Assembly (NCBI RefSeq): GCF_900105155.1
Contig: NZ_LT629762.1
Location: 5,093,501-5,157,500 of the forward strand
Direction: 5' to 3'
DNA length: 64,000 nucleotides
Origin: Pseudomonas prosekii
Lineage (GTDB): Bacteria; Pseudomonadota; Gammaproteobacteria; Pseudomonadales; Pseudomonadaceae
A program made the translations under genes and the position numbers. The notes under the pieces were generated by a model that saw nothing but the letters and a program-made list of their open reading frames with translations, did not search any database and was not told where the DNA came from. This document shows positions 19,476-28,770 of the stretch, piece after piece (the stretch's first letter is position 1; the number at the start of each line of letters is the position of its first letter).

Positions 19476-21434
19476 ATGAGCCAGCCATTACTCGAACTTC
19501 AGGGCATCACCCGCAGTTTCATGGCCGGCGAGCGTGAGTTTCTCGCGCTCAAGGACATCAGCCTGACGATCCATTCCGGGGAAATGGTGGCGATTATCGG
19601 CGCTTCCGGTTCCGGCAAATCGACCTTGATGAACATCCTCGGTTGCCTCGATTACGCGACGGCCGGCAGCTACAAAATCAATGGCCTGGAAACCCGCGAA
19701 CTGGACGATCAGGCGTTGGCCGAGCTGCGCCGCGACTACTTCGGTTTCATCTTTCAGCGTTACCACTTGCTGCCGCACCTGAGCGCGATGCACAACGTCG
19801 AGATGCCGGCGATCTATGCCGGCACCGCCGAGGTCAAGCGTCATGGCCGCGCCAGGGACCTGCTGGCGCGGCTGGGTTTGTCCGGGCATCTGACGCATCG
19901 GCCGAGCCAGCTCTCGGGCGGGCAACAGCAGCGCGTGAGTATCGCCCGCGCCTTGATGAACGGCGGTGAAGTGATTCTCGCCGACGAGCCGACCGGCGCG
20001 CTCGACACCACCAGCGGCAAGGAAGTCATGCGCATCCTGCTGGAGCTGCATGCGGCCGGGCACACGGTGATCCTTGTCACCCACGACCCGAAAGTCGCCG
20101 CCAACGCGCAACGGATCATCGAGGTCAGCGATGGCCAGATCCTCAGCGACCGGCGCAACGAACGCGCCGAGCAGCCGTTGTCCGCCGAGCCATCAACCAC
20201 GCTCAAACCGAACGGCACGCGGCGGCTGGTGGCGAGCCTCGGCTTGTTCAAGGAAGCGTTCAACATGGCGTGGGTGGCGCTGATTTCCCATCGCATGCGC
20301 ACGCTGCTGACCATGCTCGGGATTGTCATCGGCATCACCTCGGTGGTGTCGATTTCGGCCATCGGCGAAGGCGCCAAGGGCTACGTGCTCAAGGACATTC
20401 AGGCGATCGGCAGCAACACCATCGACGTCTATTCCGGCACCAGTTTCGGCGACAGTCGGGCGACCGCGATTGAAACCCTGGTGCCGGCGGACGTGCTCGC
20501 GCTGAGCCAGTTGTATTACGTCGACAGCGCCACCCCGGTGGTCGGACGCAACCTGTTGCTGCGCTTTCGCAACATCGACCTGAATGCCCAGGTCAACGGC
20601 GTCAGCGATCAATATTTCAAGGTCAAGGGCCTGAAAATGGCGGCCGGCATTGCCTTCAGCGAAAGCGATGCGCGACGCCAGGCGCAAGTGGTGGTGATTG
20701 ATCACAACACGCGTCTGCGGCTGTTCGGTGCCGGGGTCGATCCGCTGGGGCAGGTGATCCTGATCGGCAATTTGCCGTGCACAGTGATCGGGGTCACTGC
20801 CGAGAACAAGAACATCTTCGCCGCGAGCAAATTGCTCAACGTCTGGGTGCCTTACGAAACCGCCGCCGGACGTTTGTTGGGCCAACGTTATCTGGACAGC
20901 ATCACCGTGCGGATCAAGGACGGCCAGCCGAGCAAAGTGGTGGAAGATCACGTCAACAAGCTGTTGCTGCAGCGCCACGGCAGCAAGGATTTTTTCACCA
21001 ATAACCTCGACAGCATCATGCAAACGGTGCAGAAAACCAGCCGCTCACTGGCGCTGTTGTTGTCGTTGATCGCGGTGATTTCGTTGCTGGTCGGCGGCAT
21101 TGGCGTGATGAACATCATGCTGGTGTCGGTGACCGAGCGCACCCGTGAGATCGGCATCCGCATGGCGGTCGGCGCCCGCCAATCGGACATTCGTCAGCAA
21201 TTTCTGGTGGAAGCGGTGATGGTTTGCCTGATTGGCGGGGTGATCGGCATTTCGCTGTCATACGCCATCGGCTATCTGTTTTCGCTGTTCGTCAAGGAAT
21301 GGCAAATGGTCTTCTCGATGGGCTCGATCATCACCGCATTTGCCTGCTCGACATTAATCGGCATCGTGTTCGGTTTTGTCCCGGCGCGCAACGCGGCGCG
21401 CCTGGACCCGATTGAAGCGCTGGCGCGCGATTGA
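19476..21434 (+). CDS. macB: MacB-like ABC transporter (fused ATPase and permease)
   Basis: 652-residue MacB-type ABC protein. The N-terminal ATPase shows Walker A GASGSGKST (near 47), signature LSGGQQQR, and Walker B VILADEPTGAL. The C-terminal half has a membrane helix near 275, a large periplasmic domain, and three closing helices (LLLSLIAVISLLVGGIG, and two near 585 and 615) with the family's ERTREIGIRMAVGAR loop. It probably powers lipopeptide export together with MacA; the outer membrane channel is not encoded here. The ATG follows the macA stop by two bases, so the two are co-translated. Its stop lies 15 bases from the stop of the convergent luxR gene. Confidence 0.94.
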   Translation: MSQPLLELQGITRSFMAGEREFLALKDISLTIHSGEMVAIIGASGSGKSTLMNILGCLDYATAGSYKINGLETRELDDQALAELRRDYFGFIFQRYHLLPHLSAMHNVEMPAIYAGTAEVKRHGRARDLLARLGLSGHLTHRPSQLSGGQQQRVSIARALMNGGEVILADEPTGALDTTSGKEVMRILLELHAAGHTVILVTHDPKVAANAQRIIEVSDGQILSDRRNERAEQPLSAEPSTTLKPNGTRRLVASLGLFKEAFNMAWVALISHRMRTLLTMLGIVIGITSVVSISAIGEGAKGYVLKDIQAIGSNTIDVYSGTSFGDSRATAIETLVPADVLALSQLYYVDSATPVVGRNLLLRFRNIDLNAQVNGVSDQYFKVKGLKMAAGIAFSESDARRQAQVVVIDHNTRLRLFGAGVDPLGQVILIGNLPCTVIGVTAENKNIFAASKLLNVWVPYETAAGRLLGQRYLDSITVRIKDGQPSKVVEDHVNKLLLQRHGSKDFFTNNLDSIMQTVQKTSRSLALLLSLIAVISLLVGGIGVMNIMLVSVTERTREIGIRMAVGARQSDIRQQFLVEAVMVCLIGGVIGISLSYAIGYLFSLFVKEWQMVFSMGSIITAFACSTLIGIVFGFVPARNAARLDPIEALARD

Positions 21435-21449
21435 GCACGAGCAATGCGC

Positions 21450-22157
21450 TCAGGCCAGCGTGAAGGACGTCTCGGTGGCCGCGCGGTCCTGCGCTGAATA
21501 CATCCAGCGTTTCAGTGAATGGCGGCCACTGATGCCCATTTTTATCGCGGCGCGCTTGAGGTAGCTTTCGACCGTATTGGCCTTGAGGTTGAACTGCTGC
21601 GCCAACTCGGGCGCGGTGCTGCCGGCGAGCAAGCCGATGCACACTTCCAGTTCGCGATTGGACAGGCGCAAACCGGATTGCACCAGGCGCTCGGAAAAAC
21701 GCTGGCGCAACACGTCGAGGCGCTGGCCTTCGCTGCTTGCGTTCGCGTGTTCGAGGCCGATGGCGGCGTGATGCAGGGCGGCGACGTGTTTTTCCACCAT
21801 CGGCAGCAGCAGCGGGGCGAAACCTTCGAAAAGCCGTCGATCCTGCGCGGAAAAGTCCACAGCGTGCGGCGATCGATGCACCGAGACCAGATAACGCACA
21901 TTGCCGTCGCGGCGGCTCATGTGCAATTGCGGCGAAGTCTCGGTGGTGGGCAGGGACGTCAATTGCGCGCCGAGCCAGCAGCCACAGGTTTGCGTCTGCA
22001 AATGGCCGTGGGCGTCGACATTGGTTTGCGAAATGTGCGTGGCGTCGATGGCCAGGCGGGTGAGCATCAGCTCGTGGAGCATCTGCGCAAAACCGCGCGT
22101 GCCAGTGCTGGCAATGACTCTGCCAATGTGCGGAAACAGAATTTGTGTATTCATCAT
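21450..22157 (-). CDS. LuxR-family transcriptional regulator
   Basis: About 235 residues. The C-terminal helix-turn-helix is clear (LSNRELEVCIGLLAGSTAPELAQQF with the following LKANTVESYLKRAAIKMGI). The N-terminal part is not a recognisable autoinducer-binding domain. LuxR regulators of this type sit at both ends of Pseudomonas lipopeptide clusters and activate the NRPS genes, so this is likely the downstream pathway regulator. The start is one of two adjacent ATG codons (22157 or 22154), preceded by a modest GGA; a longer reading to 22223 adds residues unlike the family. It converges on macB. Confidence 0.88.
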   Translation of the reverse strand: MMNTQILFPHIGRVIASTGTRGFAQMLHELMLTRLAIDATHISQTNVDAHGHLQTQTCGCWLGAQLTSLPTTETSPQLHMSRRDGNVRYLVSVHRSPHAVDFSAQDRRLFEGFAPLLLPMVEKHVAALHHAAIGLEHANASSEGQRLDVLRQRFSERLVQSGLRLSNRELEVCIGLLAGSTAPELAQQFNLKANTVESYLKRAAIKMGISGRHSLKRWMYSAQDRAATETSFTLA

Positions 22158-22622
22158 TTCATCCGTGAGTTTGAGGTGTTGAGGTCCAGGTCCTTTTGCG
22201 CGATTTGATGAGGTAAACGGCACAATTGCCGATCACGCCGACGATGCGGCTGCTTCGTATCCTAGTACAGAGCGGCGTAGGAGGTAGTGGCAAAATGATT
22301 TTTTTGCACTGATTTGTAGCAGCGTGCTGTTGAGCGGGGGTTGATTGCATCATTTGAGATTGGTGCTGGATGGGCGGCCGTCATCGCGAGCAAGCTCGCT
22401 CCCACAGTTGATCTGCGTCGGACACAAATCCCATGTCCCCCGCAAATCCAATGTAGGAGCGAGGCTTGCCCGCGAAAGCGGTGTGTCAGTCGCTATCGAT
22501 GTTGGATATGCCACCGTCATCGCGAGCAGGCTCACTCCTACATTGGATCTGCGGTGAACACGGTTTTGTGATCGACATGCAACCCTGTAGGAGTGAGCCT
22601 GCTCGCGATGCTTTTCAGCTTT
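22158..22622. other. Intergenic region, luxR promoter side plus REP cluster
   Basis: 465 bases without a gene. The left third should hold the luxR promoter (reading leftwards), though I see no convincing -35/-10 pair. The right half is filled by four REP-like elements. Short open frames here simply translate the repeats. Confidence 0.7.
22378..22612. repeat. Cluster of four REP elements
   Basis: REP-type palindromic units at about 22378-22408 (reverse), 22452-22479 (forward), 22512-22542 (reverse) and 22585-22611 (forward). Each carries the core CGAGCAAGCTCGCTCC or CGAGGCTTGCCCGCGA and a GTAGGAG-type head. They form two inverted pairs, that is two REPIN-like units, after the MFS gene. Confidence 0.9.
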
Positions 22623-23774
22623 TCACACCTTCAACACTTTCCCGCCAATCGCCACGGCCACCAGCAACACGGCCATCAGCCCGAACGCGAAGCTCAGGCT
22701 GCTGCCATGAGCGACGAAGCCGATCAGTGCCGGTCCGGCGAGGATCCCGGCGTAGCCGAGTGTGGTAATCGCCGGTACGGCAATGCTTTCCGGCATGACC
22801 GTTTGTTTGCCCACGGCGGTGTACAGGACCGGCACAATGTTCGAGCACCCGGCGCCGACCAGCGCATAACCCACCAACGCTGCCTGCCAGCTCGGCGCAA
22901 ATGTCGCCAGCGCCAGACCTACCGCCGCCGTCAGCCCGCCAAACACCATCACTTTGGTCGCGCCGAGGCGCCGCACAATCGCATCGCCGGTCAGACGCCC
23001 GGCGGTCATGGTCAGCGCGAATGCCGCATAACCGAGCCCGGCATACGCCGTGTCGATCCCGCGTTCCGACGCCAGGAACACCGCGCTCCAGTCGAGCACC
23101 GCGCCTTCGGTGAGAAAAACGATAAAGCACATCATCCCGATAAACAGCACGATGCCATGCGGCACGGCAAACGCCGGCCCGGAACTTTCGCTGCCATACG
23201 GCAACAGATGCGGCGCCGCTTTGAGCAGCGCGACAATCAGCATCACATTCACCACCAGCGTCGCGCCGAGCGGCGAAACGCCGAGGCCGAGGAGGGCGCT
23301 GACACCCGCCGCGCCGACGATCCCGCCGAGACTGAACAAGCCATGAAAACCCGACATCATGGTTTTGCCGCTGGCGCGCTCGACAATCACCGCTTGCAGA
23401 TTCACCGTCGAATCCACCGTGCCCAGCCCGGCACCAAACATGAACAACGCCGCAATCAGCGCCGGAATCGACGACACCGTCGCCAACAATGGCAGCGCCG
23501 CACAAATCAACAACACCCCGGCACTGACCACCCGCCGACAGCCAAAACGTGTGGCCAGCAACCCCGCCAGCGGCATCGCAATAATCGACCCGACGCCCAG
23601 GCACAACAGCAGCAAACCGAGCGTGCCTTCGTCCAGCCCGGCACGCGCCTTGGCGTAAGGCACCAGCGGCGCCCACGCGGCGATGCCGAAACCGGCGATG
23701 AAAAAAGCCACGCGGGTGGACATCTGCTCCAGGCGTCCGGGCACAAATGAGGTGGGGGTGTTGAGGTTGGTCAT
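22623..23774 (-). CDS. MFS transporter, YbjJ-like
   Basis: 383-residue major facilitator with about twelve hydrophobic segments, beginning with STRVAFFIAGFGIAAWAPL and the family's loop 2-3 motif in degenerate form (GLLATRFGCRRV). Overall it resembles the YbjJ group of inner membrane MFS proteins, whose substrate is not settled. The ATG at 23774 has AAGGA eight bases upstream; the longer frame to 23807 lacks a site. It is divergent from the DapF-like gene, and the two share about 210 bases of control region. No substrate can be inferred from the context. Confidence 0.85.
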   Translation of the reverse strand: MTNLNTPTSFVPGRLEQMSTRVAFFIAGFGIAAWAPLVPYAKARAGLDEGTLGLLLLCLGVGSIIAMPLAGLLATRFGCRRVVSAGVLLICAALPLLATVSSIPALIAALFMFGAGLGTVDSTVNLQAVIVERASGKTMMSGFHGLFSLGGIVGAAGVSALLGLGVSPLGATLVVNVMLIVALLKAAPHLLPYGSESSGPAFAVPHGIVLFIGMMCFIVFLTEGAVLDWSAVFLASERGIDTAYAGLGYAAFALTMTAGRLTGDAIVRRLGATKVMVFGGLTAAVGLALATFAPSWQAALVGYALVGAGCSNIVPVLYTAVGKQTVMPESIAVPAITTLGYAGILAGPALIGFVAHGSSLSFAFGLMAVLLVAVAIGGKVLKV

Positions 23775-23983
23775 ATCGATCCTTGGCAAAAAACGTCGCG
23801 TACCCAAGGGACAGTGACTTACCGGTCAGGTTCGATCAGCGTCCGCAGTGGTTCGCGGTCAGGCAGGGCGACATCGTTGCACAGGGTGGGGGGGATCGCG
23901 AGTGCGGTGGCGCGGACGGCTATTTCATCACCCGGTTTTGCCGCTACAGTAAGGCACTTTTCGCGCGGAATTCAGGACCGACC

Positions 23984-24976
23984 ATGACGCCGTTCTATGA
24001 CGCTCGAGGCAATATCTACGCGGTGATGACGCCAGACGCACTACGCCGCAACGGCATCGAACTGGCGGCAAACGCCCGCGACGCGGCGCAGACCCGCGAG
24101 GAGTGGGCGTTGCTGGCCATCGAGGCTTTCTGCAGTTGGGCACCCGGCACTCAGCCACTCGGCGCCAAACAACATCGCTGCGACGGCCTGCTGATCGGGC
24201 CGTTCCAGACGTCGCCACCTTTCGATCTGCTCATCGTCAACACTGACGGCACGCTTGCCGAGCGCAGTGGCAATGGCTTGACGATTTTCTCGCAAGCGCT
24301 GAGTGAGCAAGGTTTGCTGGGCAATCAGCAGGACTGTGTGCTCAAGGTTCATCACGATAAAACCGACGCTGTCTCACCCGTGGAAACCTCGGTGAAACCC
24401 GCCGAGGTCGACGGCGTCCACGGCTTCTGGCTGGACCTCGGCAAACCTGCGTTCGGCCCGCAGGCCGTCGGTGCGCGGGATGTTCAAACGGTGATGTTGA
24501 ACGCTTGCGAAGTCAGTCATGTGCCGCCGTTATCGGCGCTGAGTCCCGCATGGGCGCACAGCCAGTTTGTGCGGATTGGCAATCCGCATTGCGTGACGCT
24601 GGTGGCGGACGTCGATGCCTTGCCGAGCAATCAGCAGATGCGTGAAGCGCCGCTGGCTGAAGGGCTGACGCGGATTGCTTTCGCCATGCCGAGCGGAGGC
24701 GGGCAGCCGTGTGCGGCGGGGGTGAATTTGCAATGGGCGGCGCTGGAATCTGCCGGGCAACTGCGCGCGCGGGTGTTTGAGCGAGGGGAAGGGCCGACGG
24801 CTTCGTCGGGCACTAGCGCGAGTGCGGTGGCGTGCGCGGCTTGGCGGGTTGGGTGGGTTCAAGCCGGGCCAGTGCAGGTCAAAATGCCCGGCGGGACGGC
24901 GCCGGTTTTGCTGGAAGAGCAGGGCGGTGAATTGAGTCGGGTGAGGTTGTTTGGTACGGCGCGGTTGATCGGGTGA
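23984..24976 (+). CDS. Diaminopimelate epimerase-fold protein with Ser in place of both catalytic Cys
   Basis: 330 residues, similar in layout to DapF. The two half-domain signature loops are present: NTDGTLAERSGNGL, where DapF has an …MCGNG loop, and ERGEGPTASSGTSASAVA, where DapF has …LACGTGA. The residues that would be the catalytic base and acid cysteines are Ser95 and Ser275. The cofactor-free racemase chemistry of DapF needs two Cys, so this is not a standard epimerase. Related enzymes of the superfamily with Ser or Thr at these sites act as dehydratases, or the protein may be a divergent isomerase. ATG 23984 follows AGGA at a good distance; upstream residues in the same frame overlap the divergent MFS promoter and are not credible. 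Confidence 0.8.
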   Translation: MTPFYDARGNIYAVMTPDALRRNGIELAANARDAAQTREEWALLAIEAFCSWAPGTQPLGAKQHRCDGLLIGPFQTSPPFDLLIVNTDGTLAERSGNGLTIFSQALSEQGLLGNQQDCVLKVHHDKTDAVSPVETSVKPAEVDGVHGFWLDLGKPAFGPQAVGARDVQTVMLNACEVSHVPPLSALSPAWAHSQFVRIGNPHCVTLVADVDALPSNQQMREAPLAEGLTRIAFAMPSGGGQPCAAGVNLQWAALESAGQLRARVFERGEGPTASSGTSASAVACAAWRVGWVQAGPVQVKMPGGTAPVLLEEQGGELSRVRLFGTARLIG

Positions 24977-24989
24977 TTGGGAGATTGAT

Positions 24990-25072
24990 TTCGCGGGCAA
25001 GCCTCGCTCCTACAGGGGATTTGTGGTGAACAGATAAATCCGCTGTAGGAGCGAGGCTTGCCCGCGAAGGCG
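24990..25072. repeat. REPIN (inverted REP pair)
   Basis: Reverse REP at 24990-25015 and forward REP at 25042-25072 sharing TAGGAGCGAGGCTTGCCCGC. It lies between the convergent DapF-like gene and codA and may form the shared transcript end. Confidence 0.9.
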
Positions 25073-25093
25073 TCCTCCCATTTCAACTCACAT

Positions 25094-26338
25094 TCAAACC
25101 TGCTGCGGCCATTCCACGCTCGGCATCTGCCGTTTCATCAAAACCTCACCCCCGCGAATCGAGTACAGCGGCAGACCCTGGCTACGAATCACCTCGTAAT
25201 CGCTGTCCGCTGACAGGATCAGCAGGTTCGCCGGGCGCCCGCGCTCCAGTCCATAACGGTCGCCCAGCGCCATGGTTTTTGCGCTGTTGTCGGTCACCAG
25301 ATCCAGCGCGCTTTGCAGGTTGCGGTAACCGAGCATGTGGCAAATGTGCAGGCCCGCTTCAAGCACACGCAGGATGTTGCCGTTGCCCAGTGGATACCAC
25401 GGATCGACGATCGAATCCTGGCCGAAACATACGTTCATCCCGGCTTCGAGCAACTCGTTGACGCGGGTGACGCCACGGCGTTTCGGGAAGTTGTCGAAGC
25501 GGCCTTGCAGGTGAATGCTTTCGGTCGGGCAGGAGACAAAATTGATTCCCGAATGCCCGAGCAAACGGAACAGCTTGGCGCAGTAGGCATTGTCGTAGGA
25601 GCCCATCGCCGTGGTGTGGCTGGCGGTGACGCGCGCCCCCATGTCACGGCTGCGTGCTTCTTCGGCCAGCACCTCGAGGAAGCGCGAATGCGGGTCGTCG
25701 GTTTCATCGCAATGCACGTCGACCAGGCAACCGGTACGCTCGGCCAGGTCCATCAGGAACTTGATCGAACTGACGCCTTGATCACGGGTGTATTCGAAGT
25801 GCGGAATGCCGCCGATCACGTCGGCGCCCATGCGAATCGCTTCTTCCATCAGCTCGCGCCCGTTGCGGTACGACTCGATGCCTTCCTGCGGGAACGCGAC
25901 GATTTGCAGGTCGATCAGGTGTCGACTTTCTTCGCGCACTTCGAGCATGGCTTTGAGCGCAGTGAGGCTCGAATCAGTGACATCGACGTGCGTACGGACA
26001 TGCTGGATGCCGTGGGCGGCGAGGGTCTGGATGGTCTTCTTGGCGCGGGTCTTGGTGTCTTCGAGGGTGATCGTCGCTTTGCGCTCGCCCCAGCATTCGA
26101 TGCCTTCGAACAGCGTGCCGCTCATGTTCCAGCGCGGCTCGCCGGCGGTCAGCGTGGCGTCGAGGTGAATGTGCGGCTCGACGAAGGGCGGCACCACCAG
26201 GTTGCCGCCGGCGTCGAGGTCACCGGGGCCGAGGGTCGGGGCTTCGGTCTGGCGGGCGATGTTGCCGATCAGGCCGTTTTCCAGGTGCAATTCATGCAGG
26301 CCTTCTTGGTTGCGCAGGCGGGCGTTGATGATGTGCAT
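25094..26338 (-). CDS. codA: Cytosine deaminase
   Basis: 414-residue amidohydrolase-fold cytosine deaminase that converts cytosine to uracil and ammonia for pyrimidine salvage or nitrogen supply. Metal and active-site motifs visible: EPHIHLD (first His pair), VDVHCDETDD (His and the catalytic Glu), ASHTTAMGSY, and FGQDSIVDPWYPLG carrying the metal-binding Asp. Length fits the E. coli enzyme. ATG 26338 has AAGGA about ten bases upstream. It starts 13 bases after the codB stop, forming the usual codBA operon. Confidence 0.95.
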   Translation of the reverse strand: MHIINARLRNQEGLHELHLENGLIGNIARQTEAPTLGPGDLDAGGNLVVPPFVEPHIHLDATLTAGEPRWNMSGTLFEGIECWGERKATITLEDTKTRAKKTIQTLAAHGIQHVRTHVDVTDSSLTALKAMLEVREESRHLIDLQIVAFPQEGIESYRNGRELMEEAIRMGADVIGGIPHFEYTRDQGVSSIKFLMDLAERTGCLVDVHCDETDDPHSRFLEVLAEEARSRDMGARVTASHTTAMGSYDNAYCAKLFRLLGHSGINFVSCPTESIHLQGRFDNFPKRRGVTRVNELLEAGMNVCFGQDSIVDPWYPLGNGNILRVLEAGLHICHMLGYRNLQSALDLVTDNSAKTMALGDRYGLERGRPANLLILSADSDYEVIRSQGLPLYSIRGGEVLMKRQMPSVEWPQQV

Positions 26339-26351
26339 CAGGCGAATCCTT

Positions 26352-27623
26352 TTATAGATCTTGTAGTGGTGCGACGGCGGTGCGGACACCCAGCACGCCG
26401 GTCAATAACACATACGTTAGCGCGGCAGCGGCAATGCCTACCAGCGGCGCGACCCACGGCGAGCTGAACGCGGCAATGGTGCCGACGGCGTAGGCACTCA
26501 GTCCGGACCAGTTGAACGCCGGCAGCCGGGCTTCAGCCAGTCGTGGATATTGACCGCGATAACGGAAGAAAAAGTCCGCCATGATCACTCCGCCGATCGG
26601 CGGAATCACCGTGCCGAGCAGAATCAGGTACGGCACCAGCATGTCGTACATGCCCAGCAGCGCCAGCAGCGTGCCGATCACCGCGCCGGCCAGGGTCACG
26701 GTTTTGCGCCGCCCGGTGCGCAGCAGATTGCAACCGGCGACGGCGAAGTTGTAGATGGTGTTGTCCTGGGTGCTCCAGATATTGAGCAGCAACATGGCCA
26801 TCGCAGCCATCGCAAAACCTTGCAGCAACAGCACTTCGACCACGTCCGGTTGCTGGTAGACGATTGCGCCGTAAGCGCCGATCAACACCATCAGGCCGTT
26901 GCCGATGAAGAAGCCGATCAGGCTCGCCAGCACCGCCACCCGTGCCGAACGCGAGAAGCGTGTCCAGTTTGTCGCTTGCGTCGCGCCGCTGACGAAGGTG
27001 CCGAACACCAGCGTGATGGCGGTCGACCAGTCAAGTGTTCCCGTCGGTATCACCGCGAGCAAACCGTCGAAGCCGCCGACCTTCACCGTGGCAACCCACA
27101 TCGACAGCATCAGCAGCAACATCATCGCCGGCACCGCGATGTAGGAGAGGATTTCCAGTCCGCGATAACCGACATACGCGGTGGCGCAAAACACCATGCC
27201 GAACAGCACCATCAGCCCAAGTACCGTGCCTTCGCTCAGCTCGAAATATTTGCCGAGCACCACCGCAGCGGTGGCGGTGCCCCAGGCGTACCAGCCGATC
27301 TGGGTGAAGCCGAGGATCAAATCGCTGAGCTTGCTGCCGACTTCGCCAAAGCAGAAACGCCCCATCAGCACTGAGTTGAGGCCGCTTTTGAAGGCGATGT
27401 AACCGAGCGCCGCCGCGTAGATGCCGAGCAGCAGATTGCCGACAACGATCACCGCCATCATCTCGGCAAAACTGAACGCCACGCCGAGCTTGCCGCCGGC
27501 AAACATGGTCGCGGTGAAGAAGGTGAAACCCAGCAGCACCATGGCCGTGGAGGCAAGGCCCTTGCGGGCATGCATCGGTACTTCGCTGAGCGGGTAATCG
27601 TTGCCGGGATCGTTCTGCGCCAT
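26352..27623 (-). CDS. codB: Cytosine permease
   Basis: 423-residue NCS1-family permease with about twelve membrane segments. Family features include the N-terminal PLSEVPMHARKG, the segment FTATMFAGGKLGVAFSF and GWYAWGTATAAVVLGKYF. It imports cytosine for the deaminase encoded next to it. AAGGAA lies eight bases before the ATG. A sigma-54-type promoter sequence 40 bases upstream suggests nitrogen control. Confidence 0.95.
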   Translation of the reverse strand: MAQNDPGNDYPLSEVPMHARKGLASTAMVLLGFTFFTATMFAGGKLGVAFSFAEMMAVIVVGNLLLGIYAAALGYIAFKSGLNSVLMGRFCFGEVGSKLSDLILGFTQIGWYAWGTATAAVVLGKYFELSEGTVLGLMVLFGMVFCATAYVGYRGLEILSYIAVPAMMLLLMLSMWVATVKVGGFDGLLAVIPTGTLDWSTAITLVFGTFVSGATQATNWTRFSRSARVAVLASLIGFFIGNGLMVLIGAYGAIVYQQPDVVEVLLLQGFAMAAMAMLLLNIWSTQDNTIYNFAVAGCNLLRTGRRKTVTLAGAVIGTLLALLGMYDMLVPYLILLGTVIPPIGGVIMADFFFRYRGQYPRLAEARLPAFNWSGLSAYAVGTIAAFSSPWVAPLVGIAAAALTYVLLTGVLGVRTAVAPLQDL

Positions 27624-27661
27624 GGGGCATTCCTTGCTGGGATGAGGGACGCGAGAAGGGT

Positions 27662-27678
27662 TGCAGTGGTCGTGCCAA
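27662..27678 (-). promoter_or_regulatory. Sigma-54-type promoter in front of codBA
   Basis: On the minus strand the sequence reads TTGGCACGACCACTGCA. It has GG and GC exactly ten bases apart and differs from the consensus TTGGCACG-N4-TTGCA at a single base. It ends about 40 bases before the codB ATG. RpoN control under NtrC would make cytosine a nitrogen source under limitation. Confidence 0.6.
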
Positions 27679-27805
27679 GGCTGGAGTGATGGGGTTATTT
27701 ATAGCCCAGGCGCGGGGATTGCCTGGCGTTGCGGGCGAAAGCGGTGCGCAGTGTTGAAACCGCAACACCGTAATGAGGCAAACCCATCACCTGTAGCGAG
27801 GGTGA

Positions 27806-28636
27806 CTAAGGATTGCGCGACAACGGCAAAAACCGCAGCAGCGCCGCGACGATCGCTTCCGGCGCATCTTCTTGCAGCAGGTGCCCGGCATTGGCAATGG
27901 CGTGGAAGTGCGATCCCGGGATCAACCGGTGCAACGCGCGCCCGCGCTCGATCGGGATCCACTGATCATCTTCGCCCCAGAGAATCTGTACCGGGCAGCG
28001 AATGCTCGGGTACAGCGGTTCGGCTTCCTGCGTATAGCGCTCGTCCATTTGTGCGATCTGCCGGTAGAACGCCGCTTGGCCCGAGTCGCCGAGCCATGGC
28101 TGCACGTAGGGCGCCAGTTCCTCGTCAGGGATGTCGCGTTGGATCGCGCCACGAATATAGGCCGGCACAATTGCGCGCTGGATGTAATCCGGCAGGCCGC
28201 TGAACGCCGCTTGATGCTGGCGCACATGCTTCACGAACGGCGAACCCCAGGGCGTCAGCGCCACCGGATCGATCAGCGTCAGGCTGCGGTAGTTTTTGCC
28301 GTTGAGCAAATGCGTGCGCAGCGCGGTGGCGCCGCCGAAATCGTGAGCGACCACGTCGGGTTGCTGCAGGCCCCAGTGGTCGAGCAGTTGCGCCAGCAGT
28401 TCGTTCTGCACGCCGAGGGACACGTCGCCGCTGATTTTCTCGGACTGCCCGTAACCCAGCAGATCGAAGTAATACACCCGATGCGTGGCGATAAAGTGCG
28501 GCGCGATGCGGTGCCACACATAGGAAGAAAACGGCGTGCCATGCACAAACACCAACGGCGGCCCGTCACCGCGCATGGCGTAGCGAACGCAATGTCCGTT
28601 GAAACGATAAGTCTGAGCCAGCGGCCAGTCAGTCAT
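27806..28636 (-). CDS. Alpha/beta hydrolase with Asp nucleophile (dehalogenase/epoxide hydrolase-like)
   Basis: 276 residues. The oxyanion-hole region FVHGTPFSS, the nucleophile elbow VVAHDFGGATA (Asp99) and the C-terminal ANAGHLLQEDAP (His252) are visible. An Asp rather than Ser nucleophile is what haloalkane/haloacetate dehalogenases and epoxide hydrolases have, so ester hydrolysis is less likely. The acid residue may be in WGEDDQWIP. ATG 28636 follows AGAGGA. It is transcribed alone, between codB and a REPIN. The substrate is unknown. Confidence 0.85.
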   Translation of the reverse strand: MTDWPLAQTYRFNGHCVRYAMRGDGPPLVFVHGTPFSSYVWHRIAPHFIATHRVYYFDLLGYGQSEKISGDVSLGVQNELLAQLLDHWGLQQPDVVAHDFGGATALRTHLLNGKNYRSLTLIDPVALTPWGSPFVKHVRQHQAAFSGLPDYIQRAIVPAYIRGAIQRDIPDEELAPYVQPWLGDSGQAAFYRQIAQMDERYTQEAEPLYPSIRCPVQILWGEDDQWIPIERGRALHRLIPGSHFHAIANAGHLLQEDAPEAIVAALLRFLPLSRNP

Positions 28637-28770
28637 GAGGATGTCCTCTTGGCATGTTCGAGCGCGAAAGCATAGGACGAAAAGTGCGGGTTTGCCGTTG
28701 GGGCTCGGTATGCCCAACACGCTCCCACAATGGATCTCGGGTGGTCATGGGGTTTATGCCAACACGCAGC

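Noticed and set aside
22378..22612. CRISPR-like regular repeats
   Set aside because: Units are palindromic REP elements in alternating orientation, without uniform spacers or cas genes.
22593..23750. 385-codon plus-strand frame opposite the MFS gene
   Set aside because: Arg/His-rich antisense of a membrane protein with good ribosome site and motifs.
27748..27765. GTGTTG/CAACAC hairpin upstream of codB as terminator
   Set aside because: Six-base stem, no T run, and no transcript clearly ending there.
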